Origin: Mycobacterium sp. UM_WGJ
GTDB taxonomy: Bacteria > Actinomycetota > Actinomycetes > Mycobacteriales > Mycobacteriaceae
DNA: 52,730 bases
Reading direction: 5' to 3'
Assembly (NCBI RefSeq): GCF_000455125.1
Contig: NZ_AUWR01000007.1
Coordinates: 1 to 52,730, forward strand
Shown: positions 21,549 through 30,986 of the stretch, piece after piece
How the letters are laid out: each line of letters begins with the position of its first letter
Numbering within the stretch: the first letter of the stretch is position 1
Made by a program: the position numbers and the translations under genes
The notes under the pieces: generated by a model
Database searches by the model: none
What the model saw: the letters and a program-made list of their open reading frames with translations, nothing else
What the model was told of the DNA's origin: nothing

Positions 21549-22204
21549 CAGGCCGAAACCTCCTCGGTTTTGGCGGTGTGAGCCTCGATGTAGGAGTTCA
21601 GCGCCTCGACACTGAACACCACGTCGTCGGCCCGCAGCACATCGTGGGTGTTGAGCTGGTCCGGGGACAGGATGTGCACACCCGGCAGGTTGCGCACGCT
21701 CTTGGCGCCCGTCTCGTCGGCCCGGCCGATGACCACCAGCACCTGCTTGCGGTCGGTGATCGAACCCAGGAACGTCTTGGCGTCCTTGGTCGACGGGGTC
21801 TGTCCGCTCACCAGCTCGGTGACCGCGTGGATCCGGCCGTTGCGCGCCCGGTCCGACAACGCTCCACGCAGGGCGGCGGCGATCATCTTCTTGGGGGTGC
21901 GCTGGCTGTAGTCGCGCGGCTTGGGGCCGTGCACCACGCCACCACCGGTGAACTGCGGCGCCCGGGTCGAACCCTGGCGGGCCCGGCCGGTTCCCTTCTG
22001 CCGGTAAGGCTTACGGCCACCGCCGCTGACCTCACCGCGGGTCTTGGTCGAGTGCGTACCCTGACGGGCCGCGGCCAACTGAGCGATCACCACCTGGTGC
22101 ATGAGCGCGATGTTGGCGGGAGCGTCGAACAGCTCGGCGGGCAGCTCAACCGAGCCACTCTTCTTGCCGTCCGGAGTCTTGACGTCAATCTTGATGCCGG
22201 CCAT
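21548..22204 (-). CDS. rplD: 50S ribosomal protein L4
   Basis: 218 residues. L4 lines the exit tunnel; the loop [37 protein letters not shown] is diagnostic. In E. coli L4 also autoregulates the S10 operon; I see no E. coli-like leader here. It overlaps rplC by one base. Confidence 0.97.
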   Translation of the reverse strand: MAGIKIDVKTPDGKKSGSVELPAELFDAPANIALMHQVVIAQLAAARQGTHSTKTRGEVSGGGRKPYRQKGTGRARQGSTRAPQFTGGGVVHGPKPRDYSQRTPKKMIAAALRGALSDRARNGRIHAVTELVSGQTPSTKDAKTFLGSITDRKQVLVVIGRADETGAKSVRNLPGVHILSPDQLNTHDVLRADDVVFSVEALNSYIEAHTAKTEEVSA

Positions 22205-22857
22205 TACTTCTCACCCTTTTTGATCGCGCTGCGGACCAGAACCAGCCCACCGTTGCGGCCCGGAATGGCGCCCTTGATCAACAGCACACCGTTCTCGGCG
22301 TCAACCTTGTGCACCACCAGGTTCTGAGTGGTGACCCGGTCGCTGCCCATCCGGCCCGACATCCGGGTGCCCTTGAACACCCGGCCCGGGGTGGAGCAGC
22401 CACCGATCGAGCCCGGCCGGCGGTGCACGGCCTGAGCGCCGTGACCGGCGCCCTGACCGCGGAAGCCGTGCCGCTTCATGGTGCCGGCGTAACCCTTGCC
22501 CTTGGAGGTTCCGGTGACGTCGACGTAGGTGCCGTCGGCGAAGATCTCAGCGGTCAGCTCCTGGCCGACCTCGTAGGCGGCTGCAGCGGCCTCGTCGTCG
22601 AGTCGCAGCTCGGCGAGGTGACGGCGGGGGTTCACGCCCGCAGCGGCGTACTGACCGGTGACCGGCTTGTTCACCTTGCGGGGGCTGATCTCGCCGTAAG
22701 CGAGTTGGACGGCGCTGTAGCCGTCGCGCTCCGGGGTACGGATGCGGGTCACCACGTTGGGCCCGGCCTTGACGACCGTGACCGGCACGACCTTGTTGTT
22801 CTCGTCGAACACCTGCGTCATGCCCAGTTTGGTACCCAAAATACCTTTGCGTGCCAT
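22204..22857 (-). CDS. rplC: 50S ribosomal protein L3
   Basis: 217 residues, the usual mycobacterial length. [29 protein letters not shown] and the loop near the peptidyl transferase centre ([22 protein letters not shown]) are diagnostic. Substitutions in that loop region are linked to linezolid resistance in M. tuberculosis (established for Cys154Arg). It starts 14 bases after rpsJ. Confidence 0.97.
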   Translation of the reverse strand: MARKGILGTKLGMTQVFDENNKVVPVTVVKAGPNVVTRIRTPERDGYSAVQLAYGEISPRKVNKPVTGQYAAAGVNPRRHLAELRLDDEAAAAAYEVGQELTAEIFADGTYVDVTGTSKGKGYAGTMKRHGFRGQGAGHGAQAVHRRPGSIGGCSTPGRVFKGTRMSGRMGSDRVTTQNLVVHKVDAENGVLLIKGAIPGRNGGLVLVRSAIKKGEK

Positions 22858-22871
22858 GGTTTTCGGTGCTC

Positions 22872-23177
22872 CTACTGAATGTTGACGTCGACGCTGGCCG
22901 GCAGATCGATGCGCATCAAGGCGTCAACGGTCTTCGGCGTGGGATCGAGGATGTCGATCAGCCGCTTGTGGGTGCGCATCTCGAAGTGTTCCCGCGAGTC
23001 CTTGTACTTGTGCGGGGACCGGATGACGCAATACACGTTCTTTTCGGTCGGCAGCGGCACCGGGCCGACTACGGACGCACCGGTACGAGTGACCGTCTCA
23101 ACGATCTTGCGCGCCGAGGCGTCAATCGCCTCGTGGTCGTAGGCCTTGAGCCTGATGCGGATCTTTTGTCCCGCCAC
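22872..23177 (-). CDS. rpsJ: 30S ribosomal protein S10 / NusE
   Basis: 101 residues, standard length. S10 is a head protein of the small subunit and also acts as NusE in antitermination. [18 protein letters not shown] and [30 protein letters not shown] are diagnostic. The start is GTG at 23177. It is the first gene of the S10 operon, with a long untranslated leader upstream. Confidence 0.97.
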
Positions 23178-23634
23178 GCTTCTGCTACCTCACTCCTGCA
23201 AAGGGGGTTCGTTTTTCGAACCCTTCGTGCCCCAGCTCGTCTGTTTCGGACCCGTGGGTCCGGTGTCGACACTGCGCTGGGCGCTGCCGCCGCTGTTTAC
23301 CTGTCCTGGTCCACCGGTCCCCGCGGTCGGGCGTGTCGCCCTCACACGGACCCGTGCACGGCGAAAAAGCTCCGTACCGCGAGAATGGGACCGGACGCGC
23401 CCGGGTGGGCGCTGGTCGTATGCCCAGCCAGGGACAACCCCGGCGCAGGCGAACCTGAATAGTATGCCCCAGATCGGGTCAGCGGCCAAATCCCCGCGGT
23501 TTGGCGACGCTCGACGAAGGAGAGCCGACTCTGGAACCGCGGCATCAACCCCGCGATCGAGCTCCCGAGCCTTCGGCCCGGCTGCCCCCGAGCCGCCCGC
23601 CCGCTGAACTTACTTGCCGGTAAGGTAGCTCGAT
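23178..23634 (-). promoter_or_regulatory. S10 operon promoter and leader region
   Basis: About 457 bases separate rpsJ from the divergent DUF4442 gene with no gene inside. On the minus strand TACTAT at 23464-23459 is a good -10 candidate (a weak TTGGCC-like -35 lies about 19 bases further upstream), giving a leader of about 275 bases. Inside the leader, CGGACCCGTGGGTCCG at 23247-23262 is a perfect palindrome and CGGACCCGTG recurs at 23347. The leader could carry regulatory structure; none matches a family I recognise. Confidence 0.4.
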
Positions 23635-24108
23635 GTGACCGGATCTACCAGTACTTATCAGGCCTGGCGACGGCTGGCGGGGATCCCCGGCGGCACTCGA
23701 CTGTTCTCTGCCGCGGCGATGGCCCGGGTCCCCTACTTCGCGTCGGTGCTGCCGCACGTGGTGCGGATGGAGCCCGGGCTGGCAGAAGTGCTGGTGCCCA
23801 AGTGGCCCTTCGTCTACAACCACCTGCACACCGTGCACGCGATTGCGTCCTGCAACGCCGCCGAGGTCGCGATGGGGATGCTGATGGAGGCCACCGTCCC
23901 GCGCAGCCACCGCTGGATCCCCAAGGCGATGAACGTGGCCTACCTGGCCAAGGCGACCACGTCGTTGCGGGCGACCGCCCGGTTGGATCCGCCGGAATTC
24001 GGCTCGATCGTCGAAGGCACCGAGGTGGTGGTGCCGGTCAGCATCACCGACAAGTCCGGCGTCGAGGTGGTGCACGCCGACATCACCACCTGGGTCACGC
24101 CGGCCTGA
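23635..24108 (+). CDS. DUF4442 hotdog-fold protein
   Basis: 157 residues from a GTG start at 23635 with AAGG about 9 bases upstream; an overlapping ATG at 23633 is immediately stopped. The PKWPFVYNHLHTVHAIASCNAAEVAMGMLME block, with its His and the long helix, is the hotdog-fold thioesterase-like core of DUF4442. Such proteins probably act on acyl-CoA or acyl-ACP thioesters, but the substrate is not known. It is divergent from the S10 operon and convergent with the carboxylesterase gene. Confidence 0.8.
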   Translation: MTGSTSTYQAWRRLAGIPGGTRLFSAAAMARVPYFASVLPHVVRMEPGLAEVLVPKWPFVYNHLHTVHAIASCNAAEVAMGMLMEATVPRSHRWIPKAMNVAYLAKATTSLRATARLDPPEFGSIVEGTEVVVPVSITDKSGVEVVHADITTWVTPA

Positions 24109-24122
24109 ACTGTGCTCTGCCC

Positions 24123-24168
24123 GCCGAGCCGGCCCGCCCAATGAAGCCGAGCCGGCCCGCCCAATGAA
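24123..24168. repeat. Two perfect tandem copies of a 23-bp unit
   Basis: The unit GCCGAGCCGGCCCGCCCAAT plus GAA occurs at 24123-24145 and again at 24146-24168 with no mismatch. It fills the 70-base gap between the convergent DUF4442 and carboxylesterase genes. It could be a VNTR-like locus. Confidence 0.9.
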
Positions 24169-24178
24169 GAAGTGAGAG

Positions 24179-25831
24179 TCAGCCGCGCAAGGTCGCCCAG
24201 AAGTCGCACTGGTGCTCGGCGGCGAAGTCGGTGATCGTCCGGCTTCCGTCGGTCCGCAGCGACATCCACCGCCGGTCGGGGCCGGTTCCGATCGCGGGCC
24301 AGTCGGGTTGATCCACGGCGATCGGCGCACCGGTCACCACGAACCCGGTCCAGTACTCGATCATCTGGTCGGACAGCCGGCGCTGGGCGGGGTCCAGCGG
24401 CGGGGCACCGCCGATGTCGAAGAGATAGCGCATCTCCAGCGAGTGGGTCGCGCCGATCGGGAACGGCACCTGGTCGAACAACTCCGGAGCCGGTGCGTGC
24501 GGGTCATCGAATTCGTAGCCGTAGACGGGCGCGCCGCCGCTCAGGCCCCGGGCCATCCGGTCGGCCAGGCAGGCGAAGATGTCGTCCGTCGCAGCGGCCG
24601 CGTAGGCCAGCGAGACGCTGCCGTCGAACCGGCCCGGCGGATAGTGCTCGGCGACCGCAGCGGCCGAGTCGCGGCCGAAGGTATCGCGCAGCTCCTCGGG
24701 GTATTCCGCGGCGGTGATCTCCTGTCCGACGCGGAGATATCGCAGCGCGACGAACATGGTGAACTCATCACGGTTGACCCCCAGCAGCACCGGCGTGCCC
24801 GCCGGCCCGCCCTCGGCCGGCGACTCCCGGAACACCCGCACCGGATCCTTGGGCAGCAGCGCGCCGCCGACCACCGGCCCGCTGAGGCGATCCGTGCCGA
24901 ACCGCGAGTACCACAACGGCTTGGCCAGCCGCTCGGGCGGCAACGCCCGCAGGCACGACGCCGTCTGCTCGTCCGGGTCCTGCGGTGCGGTGGCTCGCTC
25001 GCCGCATCCCAGCGATTCGGTGTACTCACGGCTGATCCGCTGCGCCTCGGATACCTCGACCTGGGCCTGGCACGGCCCGCTCTGAATGATGGCGGCCCGG
25101 AACAGGCCGGCGGAGTCGGGGGCGGCCAGGTGGTCACAGACCGACATACCGCCGGCAGACTCGCCGGCGATCGTCACTTTGTCTGGGTCACCGCCGAATT
25201 CGTCGATATTGTCGCGAACCCAACGCAGGGCCGCCTGCTGGTCGGCCAGGCCATAGTTGCCGGGGTCCCCCAGCGCCGGGTCGGCCAGGAAGCCCAGCGC
25301 CCCCAGCCGGTAGTTGATCGTGACGACGATGACGCGTCCGCGGACGGCAAGCCGTTGCGCGTGGTAGATGTCGCCGGCCCCCCGCATGAAACTGCCGCCG
25401 TGGATCCACACCATGACCGGGAGCGGTTCGGCGGCTGAGCCGGTGGGCGTCCAGACGTTGAGCGTCAGGCAGTCCTCGCTGATCGGGTCCACGTCGGCGG
25501 CGTCCGGTTGGATGCACCAGGGCCCGCGTCTGACCGCGTCACGCACGCCCGGCCACGCCGGCATCGGCGCCGGGCGTTGCCACCGCAACGGCCCCACCGG
25601 CGGCGCGGCGTACGGGATCCCTTGAAACAGCCGGTGATCCGGACCCACGGCGCCCCTCAGCAGGCCAGAGCCGGTCCGCACCACGTCGGCGTTGAGCGCG
25701 ACCGCCCGGGGCCCCACGCTCGGGTGCGACGCCGCCCCGTCCGAGCGCGCGCACCCGCCGGCCAGCACCGCGGCCAGCGCCAAGACGACGGCGCCGACCC
25801 GGCGACCCCACCGACACGATCCGATCGACAT
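24179..25831 (-). CDS. Type B carboxylesterase lipoprotein
   Basis: 550 residues from the ATG at 25831. The signal peptide ends in the lipobox LAGGC, so Cys27 should be lipidated and the enzyme anchored outside the membrane. The carboxylesterase type B features are LFQGIPYAAPPVGPLRWQRP, EDCLTLNVWTP, the oxyanion WIHGGSF and the nucleophile elbow GESAGG (Ser225). VNRDEF and GATHSLEM near the C-terminus carry the likely acid and His. It hydrolyses carboxylic esters; the natural substrate is unknown. An in-frame start 45 bases upstream would spoil the signal peptide. Confidence 0.88.
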   Translation of the reverse strand: MSIGSCRWGRRVGAVVLALAAVLAGGCARSDGAASHPSVGPRAVALNADVVRTGSGLLRGAVGPDHRLFQGIPYAAPPVGPLRWQRPAPMPAWPGVRDAVRRGPWCIQPDAADVDPISEDCLTLNVWTPTGSAAEPLPVMVWIHGGSFMRGAGDIYHAQRLAVRGRVIVVTINYRLGALGFLADPALGDPGNYGLADQQAALRWVRDNIDEFGGDPDKVTIAGESAGGMSVCDHLAAPDSAGLFRAAIIQSGPCQAQVEVSEAQRISREYTESLGCGERATAPQDPDEQTASCLRALPPERLAKPLWYSRFGTDRLSGPVVGGALLPKDPVRVFRESPAEGGPAGTPVLLGVNRDEFTMFVALRYLRVGQEITAAEYPEELRDTFGRDSAAAVAEHYPPGRFDGSVSLAYAAAATDDIFACLADRMARGLSGGAPVYGYEFDDPHAPAPELFDQVPFPIGATHSLEMRYLFDIGGAPPLDPAQRRLSDQMIEYWTGFVVTGAPIAVDQPDWPAIGTGPDRRWMSLRTDGSRTITDFAAEHQCDFWATLRG

Positions 25832-25910
25832 GGTCGAAGAGCCTAATCGGGGTGGATCAGCCCAAAGCACCGCCACGACGGCCGGAGATCCGCAACACTG
25901 GCTTCAAACC

Positions 25911-25922
25911 TGACACGTGTCA
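25911..25922. promoter_or_regulatory. Perfect palindrome TGACACGTGTCA upstream of P450
   Basis: A 12-base perfect palindrome lies 23 bases before the P450 ATG at 25946, a typical place for a TetR- or MarR-type operator. It differs from both the CTGTCG half-sites of the mft genes and the TACTGTAA palindromes of the catabolic region. Confidence 0.45.
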
Positions 25923-25945
25923 AAAATATTGTCGAGGAGCAGGGT

Positions 25946-27199
25946 ATGAGCACACCGATCATCGACCAGGCCGCCCAGGTGTTCGTCGACCCCAGCGCCT
26001 ATGCCGATGAGCCCCGTCTGCACGCAGCCCTGACCCATCTGCGCGCACACGCACCGGTGTCGCTGGTCGACCATCGGCCCTACCGCCCGTTCTGGGCCAT
26101 CACCCGCCACGCCGACATCATGGAGATCGAACGCGACAACCAGCTGTGGATCAACGCGCCGCGTCCCCTGCTGGCGCCAGCCGACGCCGACGACCTACAG
26201 CAATCCCTGCTGGAGTCCGGGATGGGTCTGCGAACGCTGATCCACATGGACGATCCGCAACACCACAAGATGCGCGCAATCGTCTCAGACTGGTTCCGCC
26301 CCAAGGCCATGCGAATGCTCAAGACCCGCATTGACGAGCTCGCCGCACAGTACGTCGAGAAGATGGTGCAACTCGGCCCGGAGTGCGACTTCGTCCAGGA
26401 GGTCGCGGTCAATTACCCGCTGTTCGTCATCATGTCGCTGCTGGGGCTGCCGGAGACGGACTTCGGTCGCATGCTGCGGCTGACCCAGGAATTGTTCGGC
26501 GGCGACGACGAGGAGTACCGCCGCGGCCTGACTCCCGAGGAACAGCTGCCGGTGCTGCTCGACTTCTTCTCCTACTTCGGAGCGCTGACCGCGGCGCGGC
26601 GCGCACAACCCACCGAGGACCTGGCCTCCACGATCGCCAACGCGACCATCGACGGCGCACCGCTGTCGGATGTGGACAGCGCCTCTTACTACGTCATCAT
26701 CGCCACTGCCGGCCACGACACCACCAGCGCGGCGATCAGCGGTGGCCTGCGGGCACTGGTCGAACACCCCGATCAGCGCGAGCGGCTGCGAGCGGACCTG
26801 CGTCTGATGCCGACCGCGGTCGAGGAGATCATCCGCTGGGTGACGCCGGTCAAGGAGTTCATGCGCACCGCCACCGCCGATACCGAGGTGCGCGGTGTGC
26901 CCATCGCCGAGGGCGAATCGGTTTATCTGTCCTACGTTTCGGCCAACCGCGACGAGGACGTGTTCGACGACCCGTTCGCCTTCGACGTCGGGCGCGACCC
27001 GAACAAGCATCTGGCGTTCGGCCATGGTGTGCACTTCTGTGTGGGATCGGCTTTGGCGCGTATGGAGATCAGTAGCTTCTTCAACGCTCTGTTGCCGCGG
27101 CTGGAGGCCATCGAACTGGCCGGTGAGCCGCAGTTGGTGTCGACGACGTTCGTCGGCGGCCTCAAGCACCTGCCGATCCGCTACCGGCTGCGGTCCTGA
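25946..27199 (+). CDS. Cytochrome P450 next to the mycofactocin genes
   Basis: 417 residues, soluble bacterial class. The I-helix motif is TAGHDTTSA, the K-helix ExxR is EEIIRW, and the heme-thiolate loop FGHGVHFCVG has Cys365. It hydroxylates an unknown hydrophobic substrate using electrons from ferredoxin; neither ferredoxin nor reductase is encoded here. GAGGAG precedes the ATG at 25946. Its 3' end overlaps the convergent mftG by 19 bases. It may supply an alcohol whose oxidation depends on mycofactocin (inference from position only). I cannot assign a CYP number. Confidence 0.92.
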   Translation: MSTPIIDQAAQVFVDPSAYADEPRLHAALTHLRAHAPVSLVDHRPYRPFWAITRHADIMEIERDNQLWINAPRPLLAPADADDLQQSLLESGMGLRTLIHMDDPQHHKMRAIVSDWFRPKAMRMLKTRIDELAAQYVEKMVQLGPECDFVQEVAVNYPLFVIMSLLGLPETDFGRMLRLTQELFGGDDEEYRRGLTPEEQLPVLLDFFSYFGALTAARRAQPTEDLASTIANATIDGAPLSDVDSASYYVIIATAGHDTTSAAISGGLRALVEHPDQRERLRADLRLMPTAVEEIIRWVTPVKEFMRTATADTEVRGVPIAEGESVYLSYVSANRDEDVFDDPFAFDVGRDPNKHLAFGHGVHFCVGSALARMEISSFFNALLPRLEAIELAGEPQLVSTTFVGGLKHLPIRYRLRS

Positions 27200-28629
27200 C
27201 CGCACAGCAGTGTCACGGCACGGTGCGCGAGCATCGCGATCGTCGCGTGCGGCCCGCGACTGGTGATCCGGGGCAGCGCCGAGCCGTCGATCACCCACAG
27301 CCCGTCGATGCCACGCACCCGGCATTGCGCGTCGAGCACCGCGGTCTGGTCGCCGTCGGCTCCGATCGGCGCACTACCGCACAGGTGCTGTGATGTCGAC
27401 CAGCGTGGTTCGGCACCAACATCGCGCAACGGCAGCATCTGCTTGACCAGGTCCACTCCGCGGCGCAACGCCAGCAGATCCTCGGGCTCGGTGTCATAGC
27501 GGTGTTCGATGCGAGGCGCTACCTGCGGGTCCGCCGAGATCAGGCTTATCCGGCCGCGAGCACGTGGAGTCATCAGCGCAACCCCGATCTGCGGCTGATC
27601 GGGCGTGACGGCCTCACCGACCATGGTGGCGAAACCTGCTGTGTAGGGCCGGATCTCCAAGTTCTCATAATGCAGCACGGTCTCCAACACGGGGCGACCC
27701 GGCGTGCCCGGCCATTCCGCCGCCACCAGCCATTCCGGGTGATCCGCACAGTGCGCGCCGACGGGAAGCGCTGCCCGCACCGCGACACCCGCGTCGCGCA
27801 GCATCGTCTCCTCACCGACACCGGACAGCATCAACAGGTGCGCTGAACCAATCGCCCCGGCGCACAGCACGATTCGATCCGCCGTCAGTGTGAGGGGACC
27901 CTGATCGCCGATCGCTTCGACTGCGATGGCTCGGCCGGCTTCGATGGCGATGCGGACCGCCCGAGTCTGGGTGAGCACCGTAAGGTTGTCCCGCGACAGC
28001 GCCGGCCGCAGGTATGCGATACCCGGCCCAGCGCGTACGCCGTCGGCAGTGATGTTGAGCGGCACGGCGCCCGCGCCGTATTTCGTGGTCAGCGTCGCGT
28101 CGTTGAGATCGTCGATCCAATCGAACCCTGCTCGCTGCACGGCATCATTGAATCGCTTTGTGTTATTGCACATTTCACGGGTGCGACGAACCGGTATCGG
28201 GCCGGCGTCGCCGTGCTGGGGGCCCTGGAAGTCGAGGTCGGTCTCGACGGCCCGAAAGGACTCCAGCAACTGCTCCCACGCCCAGCCCGCCGGGTAGCCG
28301 GCGAAGTCTGCCGGCAGCCCCCGGCAGAAATACCCCCCGTTGACCGCGCCGGAGCCTCCCACAGCCGCCCCCCGCACGATCGTCAGCGCATTGCCGGCCC
28401 CGCTGATCAGCTCGGCGCGGTAGCGATGCACCAGCCGGCTGGCAGGGCCGATCGGCAACGTCAGCGCGTCGGCGGTCTGGGCGGCTAGGACCGGATCCTG
28501 GAGCCCTGGGCCCGATTCCAGCACCGTGACGGTGTACGAAGGATCCGACGAGAGCATGGCCGCGACAATCGATCCCGCGCTTCCAGCCCCCACCACCAGC
28601 GCATCGCTGTGTACCACCGGAACGGTCAA
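27181..28629 (-). CDS. mftG: Mycofactocin system GMC oxidoreductase
   Basis: 482 residues. MftG is an FAD enzyme of the glucose-methanol-choline family, reported to reoxidise mycofactocinol and pass electrons to respiration. The N-terminal Rossmann motif ALVVGAGSAGSIVAAML binds FAD; GAAVGGSGAVNGG is the second GMC block; the C-terminal GLWVIDGSALPRITSRGPHATIAMLAHR is the GMC signature end. It starts 6 bases after mftF, so it belongs to the mftEFG stretch. Confidence 0.92.
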   Translation of the reverse strand: MTVPVVHSDALVVGAGSAGSIVAAMLSSDPSYTVTVLESGPGLQDPVLAAQTADALTLPIGPASRLVHRYRAELISGAGNALTIVRGAAVGGSGAVNGGYFCRGLPADFAGYPAGWAWEQLLESFRAVETDLDFQGPQHGDAGPIPVRRTREMCNNTKRFNDAVQRAGFDWIDDLNDATLTTKYGAGAVPLNITADGVRAGPGIAYLRPALSRDNLTVLTQTRAVRIAIEAGRAIAVEAIGDQGPLTLTADRIVLCAGAIGSAHLLMLSGVGEETMLRDAGVAVRAALPVGAHCADHPEWLVAAEWPGTPGRPVLETVLHYENLEIRPYTAGFATMVGEAVTPDQPQIGVALMTPRARGRISLISADPQVAPRIEHRYDTEPEDLLALRRGVDLVKQMLPLRDVGAEPRWSTSQHLCGSAPIGADGDQTAVLDAQCRVRGIDGLWVIDGSALPRITSRGPHATIAMLAHRAVTLLCGQDRSR

Positions 28630-28635
28630 GGCGGC

Positions 28636-30048
28636 CTAGCTGCGAATCTGCGGCTTGAGCGCGGCAAGGTTGCGTTCGCGCACCACCCCGGTCCACAGGC
28701 CGGCGCCGTAGGCCAGATCGTCGACTCGTTTGAGCAGCAGATAGGCCGGCAGCCCCAGGGGCCGGGACTCGTCTTCACTGCGGGCGTGCCGCAGCCAGTC
28801 CACCACCCCGTCGGCGACGGCCGCCAGCAGGAGCGCCTTGCGGCACCGCTGTGACACACACGCTGCCAGTATGGCGACCGGCCAGTAGTGCCGGCACAGT
28901 GCCGAGGCGAGCTGCAGCCCGGCGCTCGCCAGTCCGCGCAGCGTCACCATCAGGACATCCGCCGGCGCGGTGTCTGGGCCTCGCATAGACCGGGCCACCC
29001 TGTGTCCGGTCAGCGCGGCGATCGCCAGCGAGACCAGATAGCCCAGCGCCGAGCCGAGCGCCATCAACGCCCAACCCGCCAGCGCCCAACCGGAGATCAC
29101 CACGGGTGCGGCTTTGTCGGGATGACGGGCCGACAGCGGTGCCGCCGAGCCTCCGTAAAAAGCTTTGCGCGCCACCCAGTCCCGCAGATCCACCCGATGA
29201 TCGTGGGCAACCTGCGCGATCGGCTCGTAGCGCAGCCTGCTGCCCGCGTCCACCAACCGCCAGCACAGGTCGACGTCTTCACCGGAGTGCAGTGCCTCGT
29301 CGAAGCCACCCAGCTCGCGTAGCGTGCTGGAGCGGCAGATGATGGCCGCGCTGGGGACGTAGGCGACCTTGCCGTATGGCACCACCGGCGCTTCGCAACC
29401 GCCCAGGTCCAGCGACGAACGGATCGCCTCGTACCGCGCGACCAGGTGACCGCTGTCGGCCATGCCGACGATGCGGGGGGCGACCAGAGCCACGGCCGGG
29501 TCGCAGAAGTGCCCCAACAGGGCCTCCAGCCAGCCCCGGCGCGGCACCACGTCGGAATCCAGGAACGCCACGAAATCCGTCGTGCAGGCCCTCAACCCGG
29601 TGTTACGTGCGGCCGCCGGGCCCCGGTTCTCCTCGTGGCGCAGCACCTGCACCTCGCAGCAGTGGGCTGCGGTCAGATCTTCCTGGCGGATCGGGATCTG
29701 CGATCCGTCGTCCACCACCACGACGCGCAGTCCGCGCAACGCCGTTACCAGCCGTTGCAGCCCGATGATGTTGTCTCGCACCGGAATAACCACAGTCACG
29801 TCTCGATATGATGGCCCGCCGGCGGGCCGTGGGTGGGCGACGGTGGCGTCGAGCAGGGTTCTGGCCAGTTGTGCGCTGACGGCGTCGCGTACTTCCAACC
29901 GGCCATCGGACAGCATCCCCTGGGCGGCCGGCGCCAGCCGGAGCAGCCGGGTCGGCGAACCGCCCAGCAGGGTGGATCCCCGCCCCAGGACCCGCACCTT
30001 CCGATCGACCTGCACGGCGAAGCCGTCCGGCAGCCGAGCCGCGCTCAT
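28636..30048 (-). CDS. mftF: Mycofactocin glycosyltransferase
   Basis: 470 residues. MftF attaches beta-1,4-glucose units to the mycofactocin core. The GT2 fold starts near residue 85 ([21 protein letters not shown]), the DxD metal motif is [17 protein letters not shown], and [10 protein letters not shown] follows. The N-terminal 80 residues are a wHTH-like domain characteristic of MftF. Hydrophobic segments near residues 315-345 suggest membrane association. Its ATG overlaps the mftE stop by 4 bases. Confidence 0.94.
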   Translation of the reverse strand: MSAARLPDGFAVQVDRKVRVLGRGSTLLGGSPTRLLRLAPAAQGMLSDGRLEVRDAVSAQLARTLLDATVAHPRPAGGPSYRDVTVVIPVRDNIIGLQRLVTALRGLRVVVVDDGSQIPIRQEDLTAAHCCEVQVLRHEENRGPAAARNTGLRACTTDFVAFLDSDVVPRRGWLEALLGHFCDPAVALVAPRIVGMADSGHLVARYEAIRSSLDLGGCEAPVVPYGKVAYVPSAAIICRSSTLRELGGFDEALHSGEDVDLCWRLVDAGSRLRYEPIAQVAHDHRVDLRDWVARKAFYGGSAAPLSARHPDKAAPVVISGWALAGWALMALGSALGYLVSLAIAALTGHRVARSMRGPDTAPADVLMVTLRGLASAGLQLASALCRHYWPVAILAACVSQRCRKALLLAAVADGVVDWLRHARSEDESRPLGLPAYLLLKRVDDLAYGAGLWTGVVRERNLAALKPQIRS

Positions 30049-30791
30049 CGCAGCATCCCATCCGGGCCGGGGGCCCAGGCACCGATGGCCGCCAGCCCGG
30101 CGTCGACCATCTCGCGGAAGATTCGCTGTCCCTCACCGGCGGTAGCGGTGGTGGGGTCCCCCAGCACCCCGACGGCGCTCACCGCGGCGACGCCGCCGTC
30201 GCGCATTGCGGGCAGCAACTCCGCCAATGGCGCGCGATTGCCCGGCAACGCCCGGTCGAACCCCACGCTGTCCGGCGAAAGATGCAGCAGCAGAGACGTT
30301 TCGGTGTGACCTGCGTGAGCATCGGCGCCCGGGGCGGCGCACGGAAGCCAGGCCACGTCGCGGCCTTCGAACCGCAGCAGGCGTACCGCTTCGACCAGGG
30401 CCGGCACATTGCCGCCGTGGCCGTTGACGAAGACCACCCGCTGCGCCCAGCAGCAGGCGGAGCGGCCGTACTCCAGCAATAGCTGGATCAGCGCCTCGGT
30501 GCCGATCGAGATGGTGCCGGCAAAGCTCTGATGCTCGCCGCTGGCCCCGTAGGCAATGGCCGGCGCGACCGCCGTGCCGGGCCCCGCCCCGGCACCCGCC
30601 GACCGCTCGGCCAGCTGCTGGGCGAGCGCCCGCGCGACCCGGGTATCGGTGTCCAGCGGTAGGTGCGGGCCGTGCTGCTCGGTCGACCCCACCGGGACCA
30701 GAAGCATCATCCCCCGCCCCGGCAGCTGACCTTGTAGCTGGTTCTGCAGCTCGCTCCACGTCGATCTACCGAGCTCGCCGCCAACCGCCAT
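30045..30791 (-). CDS. mftE: Mycofactocin precursor peptidase (creatininase family)
   Basis: 248 residues. MftE is a metal-dependent peptidase that releases the modified C-terminal Val-Tyr unit (AHDP) from MftA. The creatininase metal-binding motifs are [17 protein letters not shown] and VFVNGHGGN. There is no Shine-Dalgarno sequence; instead TACCAT at 30803-30798 ends 6 bases before the ATG, the geometry of a leaderless promoter. Together with the 195-base gap after mftD this suggests that mftEFG has its own promoter. Confidence 0.93.
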   Translation of the reverse strand: MAVGGELGRSTWSELQNQLQGQLPGRGMMLLVPVGSTEQHGPHLPLDTDTRVARALAQQLAERSAGAGAGPGTAVAPAIAYGASGEHQSFAGTISIGTEALIQLLLEYGRSACCWAQRVVFVNGHGGNVPALVEAVRLLRFEGRDVAWLPCAAPGADAHAGHTETSLLLHLSPDSVGFDRALPGNRAPLAELLPAMRDGGVAAVSAVGVLGDPTTATAGEGQRIFREMVDAGLAAIGAWAPGPDGMLR

Positions 30792-30797
30792 CGGACG

Positions 30798-30848
30798 ATG
30801 GTAAGCGAATTCACCTGTCGTACACCAGTTGTTGGCGACTACGACAGG
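30798..30848 (-). promoter_or_regulatory. Putative leaderless promoter and inverted-repeat operator of mftEFG
   Basis: Arms CCTGTCGTA (30814-30822) and TACGACAGG (30840-30848) are a perfect 9-base inverted repeat with a 17-base spacer, just upstream of a TACCAT -10 candidate (minus strand 30803-30798). The arms would cover the -35 region. The CTGTCG/CGACAG half-sites also occur in the mftA-mftR intergenic region, so the same regulator, possibly MftR, may act at both. Confidence 0.5.
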
Positions 30849-30986
30849 CGTTAATTTTTCGCGGCAGAGGCCCGAAATGGTCTCAGCTGATCACGTCCGT
30901 CCCGTACGCCACGGGCGTATCAGGACTGGCGCCGATTTAGCAGGTGGATACGCAGCTCCGACGAGAGGCGGACCCCGGCCGGCCGC

